Of a stretch of DNA of 18,152 nucleotides, positions 14,022-18,152 are shown in pieces; the first letter of the stretch is position 1, and each line of letters begins with the position of its first letter. A program made the position numbers and the translations under genes. Source of the DNA: CALMEC01 sp031372145. Its GTDB lineage: Bacteria; Actinomycetota; Thermoleophilia; Miltoncostaeales; Miltoncostaeaceae. The DNA lies in assembly GCA_031372145.1 (NCBI GenBank), contig JANMKR010000123.1, positions 1 through 18,152 of the forward strand. Reading direction: 5' to 3'. The notes beneath the pieces were generated by a model, which was given only the letters and a program-made list of their open reading frames with translations, was not told the DNA's origin and made no database searches.

Positions 14022-14396
14022 ATGGCGTGGGGAATGCATTTGATCGCTGACGCAGCCGGCTGCCGCAGGGACATCGTCACGGACGCAGAGCAACTCGCGG
14101 ACTTCGTCTGCGACCTCGTCGAGGCGATCGACATGCGGGCGCACGGGGCGCCGAGGATCGAACACTTCGCCGAGCACACGCCCGATGCAGCGGGGTACTC
14201 CCTCGTGCAACTCATCGAGACGTCCAACATCACCGGTCATTTCTGCGACCTGACCGGAGACGCATACATCGACATTTTCTCGTGCAAGCCGTTCAACCCC
14301 GACATCGCTGTCGACCTGATCCGCGACCGGCTTGGTGCCAGATCGGTCTCGCGCACGGTGATCATGCGCCAGGCCGAGCTGCCGCCCGTGACGTAG
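14022..14396 (+). CDS. speD: SpeD-like pyruvoyl-dependent decarboxylase (S-adenosylmethionine decarboxylase family)
   Basis: A 124-aa protein of the small bacterial AdoMetDC class. These proenzymes self-cleave so that a Ser becomes the pyruvoyl cofactor. The central block LIETSNITGHF (residues 64-74) followed by AYIDIFSCKPF (81-91) aligns with the ISESHLTIHT and DVFTC segments of the T. maritima enzyme. The pyruvoyl-forming Ser68, processing His73 and proton-donor Cys88 all keep the family spacing. The residue before the Ser is Thr67 instead of the usual Glu. AdoMetDC supplies decarboxylated SAM for spermidine synthesis; some SpeD homologues are known to have become ornithine or arginine decarboxylases, so the substrate is open. 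No spermidine synthase is nearby. The gene stands alone and ends 3 bp from the convergent cupin gene. Confidence 0.82.
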   Translation: MAWGMHLIADAAGCRRDIVTDAEQLADFVCDLVEAIDMRAHGAPRIEHFAEHTPDAAGYSLVQLIETSNITGHFCDLTGDAYIDIFSCKPFNPDIAVDLIRDRLGARSVSRTVIMRQAELPPVT

Positions 14397-14399
14397 GAC

Positions 14400-14729
14400 C
14401 TACGACAAGGTCAGGGGCGGGCGGCGGCGGTGTGCGGAGAGGTACCGCGCCCCGCCGACCCCCGCGGTGAGCGAACGGGTCGCGCCGCGCGGAATGACGA
14501 TCGCCTGGCCGTCACCCATCGCTTGGACATCACCGTCGATGTTGACCGAGAGCTCGCCGTCGACCACGACGATCAGCACATCGCCTTCCGCGTTGGTGTG
14601 CGACCCCACGCCATCACCGGCCGGCCAGGCCAGCAGGTTGACGTTGAGGTCCTCGGTCGCAAACCCCCACAGCACCGCCCTGCCGACGCCCGATCGCAAG
14701 TCGAGCAGACGTCCCGGCCCGTACGTCAC
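14400..14729 (-). CDS. Small single-domain cupin protein with degenerate metal site
   Basis: A 109-aa protein, GTG start at 14729, overlapping the UPF0182 stop (GTGA). A cupin beta-barrel is indicated by motif 1 (GDGVGSHTNAEGDVLIVVVDG, residues 38-58) and motif 2 (GDGQAIVIPRGATRSL, 72-87). In a classic metal cupin the ligands are HxH, a Glu, and a His in motif 2. Here only His44 and Glu48 remain: the second His is Asn46 and the motif 2 His is Arg85. The site may not hold a metal, and the protein may be a small-molecule binder or sensor. Translational coupling to the UPF0182 gene suggests a shared role. No more precise function can be given. Confidence 0.8.
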   Translation of the reverse strand: MTYGPGRLLDLRSGVGRAVLWGFATEDLNVNLLAWPAGDGVGSHTNAEGDVLIVVVDGELSVNIDGDVQAMGDGQAIVIPRGATRSLTAGVGGARYLSAHRRRPPLTLS

Positions 14730-17700
14730 GGGGTGGCGGCGCCACCTTGGTCGGCGGCCCGGCGCGCCTGTGCCAACGCCTGTTGGAACGCCGCAAGGTG
14801 TTTGGCGGCCTCGTCGTCCTTGCCCTCGCCGAATGCCTTGCGGTAGGCGGTGAACTCGTCCGACGCGCGCTGGACCAGCTGCGCGAGCGTCGGACCGGGG
14901 GCTGGTGTGCCGCCGGGACCCGAAGGTGCTCCGGGCACGGGTTCGGGTTCGACGCCAAGCGCCTTGGACAGGGCCTCTTGGAAGTTCGGCGCGGCGTACA
15001 CCTTGCCGTCACCGAAGCCGACGATCACCTGCCACAGCGTGGGCAACGAATCGCCCGGGGCATCCAGGTAGAGCGGCTGGACGTACAGAAGCCCCTGCCC
15101 GATCGGCGTGACGATCGTGTTGCCACGAAGCACCTGGTCCCGGCGCGTGGTGATCTGCTGCGACAGATCCGGATCCCGCGCAACCGTCGAGGTGAACGTG
15201 TCGAGCGAGTCGAGCGCCTGATCGCCGTTGGTGGGGAAGCGAAGGACGGTCAGGGCGCCGAAGTCGGCGGGTTCGTTGGACGCGGCCAGCCATCCCGAGA
15301 ACCCGATGCCACGACCACGCGCAGCGGGCTTGTAGGCGCGAACCGCCAGGAACCGCTCGTCCTTCTCACCCGGCAAGACCGCGTACGTGAAACGTGCCGG
15401 TGACTCGATCCGCTCGCCGTTCGCCCCGGCGCCGTAGGCCTCTTCGGTGATCGCCCATGCATCGTCGCCGTTGAAGAACACGTCGGTGTCCGTCACGTGG
15501 AAACGCTCGATCGCCGCCGACTGGTAGTCGAACAGATCCTCGCCGTAGCGCAGATGTGCACGGAGGTCCGCGGGGATCTGTGACCCGGGCGTGAACAGCT
15601 TGGGATAGACCTTCTGCCAGGTACGGGTGATGGGTTCGGTCGGATCAATCAGATACAGCTTGGTCTCGCCGGTGTAGGCGTCCATGACCGCGGTCACGGT
15701 GTGGCGCAGGTAGTTGACGCCCCGCGACGGCACCGAATAGGGATAGCGGGACGTCGACGCGTAGGCGTTGGCAACCACCCACACGTGCCCTCCGGCAGCC
15801 GTGAAATAGGGATCGGCGTCGACCGTCAGGAAGGGCGCGATCTCATGGACGCGGCTGCCGATGTCGCGAAAGAGCAACGTCGACGAATCCGCGTTGGCCG
15901 GGCGCCCACCGGTGGCGTTCCACACCCGTCGCCCGCCACCGACGTACGGGAGCCCACCCAGGTACTCGGTCAGGGCGAGCCGCCGCCATCCTGAGCCCAC
16001 CTGGACTCCGGTCTTTCCGCTCCAGTTGATCTTGACGTTCGTCGTGCGATCGAACTCGGGCTGCGCGGTGTTGACCATCGCCCACGGCATGTTGGGTTGC
16101 GCACCGAAATAGATGGCGGGCTGCGTCACCGGGGGCTGGATGAAGTCCCCGTCGACGGTTTGCGGGATTCCTCCGACGACGAACTTGGGGCGGCCGGAGG
16201 TCGCGTCGATCTCGTCAACCGGCGCCATGATGAGCCCGTACCCGTGCGTGTACGCGAAATGCTGGCGCTGGAAGTCAGACGCCGAGAACTTCGAGTAGTC
16301 GATCTCGCGGCCGATCACGAACAACGTGCGTTTGCGGCCGGCGATCGTGTAGCGATCGACGTCGACATCGGCACACGTGTAGAACTGATTGATGGTCTGC
16401 AGGCGTGAGCAGGCCTCGCGAGTCGGCGGGATGTCGAGGAACCGCAGCGACGCAACCGACGCGGGCGACTGTGCGATCGCGGCCCGCGTGACGCCACGCT
16501 GGCGATAGTCGGCTTGGACGACCTTGGCCTTGTCGAGTCCGGTCGCGGCACGTGTGGCGGTGAGGGTCGCCTCGATGTTCTGTCGCTCGACCTGCAGCTG
16601 CGAGCCGCGCAGCACGATGGCGTCGTTGAGCGCCGCACCGACCGGGCCGAGCAGCGCCACGACAAACGTGCTGGCGACGGCGACGATCGGCCAGAACACC
16701 GCCGGGGTCAGCTGCCGCGTCAGCGGGTGGGTGGCGCTGAGACTGCGCGACCAGACGATCGCCGCAACCGCCGGGATCAGCAGGATCAGCCACCATGGGG
16801 TCGCGAGCACCACGAGGGCCAGCGCAACCCCGACCCAGATGAACGCGATGATGAGCACGGCGCGCGGCAGGGGGATTCGTCCGGCGCGGCTGCGGATCGC
16901 GGGCACGGCCAGCGCGATCAGACCCAGCGCCATCGCCGCCACAAACCCCGCGCCGACCGTGCGCGTCGGGATGTCGACACCGCGCACCGCGGCACCCGCA
17001 CCACCCAACACGTCCCCGTCACCGGCCCGTGTCAGCGCGTATCGCGAGAGCCAGATGAGCGAGCCGAGCGCCAGCAGGAACAACCCGCCGAGCGCAAACC
17101 CGAACGTCATGGTACGCCGCACGATTCCGACGGACGCAGCGGGGCCGAGTCGCTGGCGCTCCACGAGGCTCAATCCCAGACCCACGAGCACGACCGCAAC
17201 CGTGGCGAGGGCAAGACCGACCGCGGCGATCCGCGCGATCGATGCGAGCGCAGGCTCTGAGAAGACGTAGAACGCGACGTCGCTGTGGAACACCGGGTCG
17301 ACGACCCCGAAGTTCGTGCGGTGCCGCCATGCCAGGAGCTCGTCGCGGGCCCCGGCGAGTGTCGGCGCGATCGCGACGGTCAAGATGACGAACGCCGCAA
17401 GCCATGCCAGCCGCAGCGCACCGCGCACCATCGTCCCACCCGGGTCACGCGCGAGCGTCTGTGCTCCGCGACCCAAGCCTGGGAATCGGCGCATGAACAC
17501 GTCGCCGCGCGGATCGGTCGGATCGCCGACGGGCACATCCGGATCCAGGAGGATGGGTCGCGATTTGCCGCGCAGGAACAGCAGCGGCAGCGACAGGACG
17601 AGCGCAAAGCCCACCCCGATGGCCAGCAATGCGATCGTGGCGTGCCAGCGCGTCGCGTAGACCGCACCGATGCCAAGCGCATCGTAGAACGCGCCTTTGA

Positions 17701-17809
17701 CCGTGAGCTCGGCCCCGTAATGCAGCGCGATCCGCGCCAGCACCACGAGCACGATGATCGCGGGAATCACGATCTGGGGGCGGAACACCCGCATGGTTCG
17801 GCGGCTCAC
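14726..17809 (-). CDS. UPF0182 family large membrane protein (COG1615)
   Basis: A 1027-aa protein; GTG 17809 and ATG 17794 are both possible starts, and neither has a strong RBS. The N-terminal third holds about eight to nine hydrophobic helices, at about residues 12-31, 56-79, 133-153, 195-216, 235-254, 284-304, 317-336, 339-353 and 369-390. A large domain, presumably outside the membrane, follows. It carries family marks such as NIEATLTATRAATGLD (411-426), HGYGLIMAPVDEI, QPAIYFG, VNYLRHTVTAVMDAYTGET, WQKVYPKLF and DLRAHLRYGEDLF. A Pro/Gly-rich linker and a short charged helix end the protein. The family is common in Actinomycetota and cyanobacteria and its function is unknown to me. It is the first gene of a pair with the coupled cupin, and lies 39 bp after the response regulator gene on the same strand. 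Confidence 0.94.
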   Translation of the reverse strand: MSRRTMRVFRPQIVIPAIIVLVVLARIALHYGAELTVKGAFYDALGIGAVYATRWHATIALLAIGVGFALVLSLPLLFLRGKSRPILLDPDVPVGDPTDPRGDVFMRRFPGLGRGAQTLARDPGGTMVRGALRLAWLAAFVILTVAIAPTLAGARDELLAWRHRTNFGVVDPVFHSDVAFYVFSEPALASIARIAAVGLALATVAVVLVGLGLSLVERQRLGPAASVGIVRRTMTFGFALGGLFLLALGSLIWLSRYALTRAGDGDVLGGAGAAVRGVDIPTRTVGAGFVAAMALGLIALAVPAIRSRAGRIPLPRAVLIIAFIWVGVALALVVLATPWWLILLIPAVAAIVWSRSLSATHPLTRQLTPAVFWPIVAVASTFVVALLGPVGAALNDAIVLRGSQLQVERQNIEATLTATRAATGLDKAKVVQADYRQRGVTRAAIAQSPASVASLRFLDIPPTREACSRLQTINQFYTCADVDVDRYTIAGRKRTLFVIGREIDYSKFSASDFQRQHFAYTHGYGLIMAPVDEIDATSGRPKFVVGGIPQTVDGDFIQPPVTQPAIYFGAQPNMPWAMVNTAQPEFDRTTNVKINWSGKTGVQVGSGWRRLALTEYLGGLPYVGGGRRVWNATGGRPANADSSTLLFRDIGSRVHEIAPFLTVDADPYFTAAGGHVWVVANAYASTSRYPYSVPSRGVNYLRHTVTAVMDAYTGETKLYLIDPTEPITRTWQKVYPKLFTPGSQIPADLRAHLRYGEDLFDYQSAAIERFHVTDTDVFFNGDDAWAITEEAYGAGANGERIESPARFTYAVLPGEKDERFLAVRAYKPAARGRGIGFSGWLAASNEPADFGALTVLRFPTNGDQALDSLDTFTSTVARDPDLSQQITTRRDQVLRGNTIVTPIGQGLLYVQPLYLDAPGDSLPTLWQVIVGFGDGKVYAAPNFQEALSKALGVEPEPVPGAPSGPGGTPAPGPTLAQLVQRASDEFTAYRKAFGEGKDDEAAKHLAAFQQALAQARRAADQGGAATP

Positions 17810-17848
17810 TGGCGCGGAGGGTACTCCGTCGCTCCGCCCGCACGCCCG

Positions 17849-18152
17849 TTATTCTGGCGGCAACTCCAGGCGACGCTGCCCAGCCCACGCCGCCGCCTGG
17901 GACCGGCGCTGGAACCCGAGCTTGCGCAGCAGTTGACTGACGTGGTTGCGCACGGTTTTCTCGGACAAATGCAGCACCTCGCCGATCGCCCGGTTGGTGT
18001 AGCCCTCGGCGATGAGCGCCAGCATGCGCCGTTCGCGGTCGGTCAGACCCGCAAGCTCAGCCTCGGCCTGCTTGGCCGACAGCTCGCGAAACTGGGTCAG
18101 CAGCGTCCCCGCAGCCCGTGGGTCGAGCGAGGATTCGCCCGCCGCGGCCTCG
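17849..18152 (-). CDS. LuxR/NarL-family response regulator, C-terminal part (truncated by window edge)
   Basis: The open frame ends at TAA 17849-17851 and runs off the right edge; the last 100 residues are visible. They contain a GerE/LuxR helix-turn-helix: LTDRERRMLALIAEGYTNRAI, then LHLSEKTVRNHVSQLLRKLG, then QRRSQAAAWA. The preceding linker (ESSLDPRAAGTLLTQFRE) is like that of DevR/NarL response regulators, so a receiver domain is expected outside the window; this is an inference. It is the gene immediately upstream of the UPF0182 protein, in the same direction, with a 39-bp gap, so co-transcription is possible. Its target and partner kinase cannot be told. Confidence 0.9.
   Translation of the reverse strand, partial: EAAAGESSLDPRAAGTLLTQFRELSAKQAEAELAGLTDRERRMLALIAEGYTNRAIGEVLHLSEKTVRNHVSQLLRKLGFQRRSQAAAWAGQRRLELPPE

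Noticed and set aside
17815..17828. Small hairpin CGGAG-GGTA-CTCCG between the response regulator and UPF0182 genes
   Set aside because: The 5-bp arms and the absence of a T-run are too weak to call a terminator in this GC-rich DNA.

Overview
The window comes from a GC-rich bacterium, most likely a member of the Actinomycetota. The evidence is the high-GC codon use, the frequent GTG and TTG starts, an ECF sigma factor paired with an RskA-type anti-sigma factor, a UPF0182 membrane protein, and an actinobacterial-looking FtsZ core and LuxR/NarL response regulator. The phylum is an inference; no rRNA or other decisive marker is present. Coding density is very high and no gene-free stretch exceeds about 140 bp. 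Seven gene junctions are 4-nt stop/start overlaps (ATGA, GTGA, and one ATAA), so translational coupling is the house style here.

Layout. (1) 1-4822, plus strand: a nitrate assimilation operon with a left-truncated molybdopterin nitrate reductase (nasA), the nitrite reductase large subunit (nirB) and a Rieske-type small subunit (nirD). NasA reduces nitrate to nitrite and NirBD reduces nitrite to ammonium. (2) 4842-7304, minus strand: a cyclopropane fatty acid synthase and, upstream of it, an ECF sigma/anti-sigma pair. A small four-helix membrane protein is transcribed divergently from the sigma gene (7406-7978). (3) 8017-9840: a stress-type module in which a TetR regulator faces a yceI / NADPH-dependent FMN reductase operon. 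Two near-identical 19-bp inverted repeats sit across both predicted promoters. (4) 9877-13875, minus strand: four genes joined by 4-nt overlaps, parA-like ATPase, ftsZ, a gamma-glutamyltransferase-like Ntn hydrolase and a 103-aa unknown protein. This is the most unusual part of the window. The FtsZ has an N-terminal extension and no recognisable C-terminal conserved peptide. The hydrolase has no ATG/GTG/TTG at its N-terminus and seems to begin at an AUA inside an ATAA overlap. (5) 14022-18152: a SpeD-like pyruvoyl decarboxylase on the plus strand, converging on a UPF0182 membrane protein and its coupled degenerate cupin on the minus strand. The C-terminal half of a LuxR-family response regulator runs off the right edge.

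No tRNA, rRNA, CRISPR array, insertion sequence or attachment site was seen. Function calls rest on motif recognition by eye. Starts and regulatory sites are predictions.
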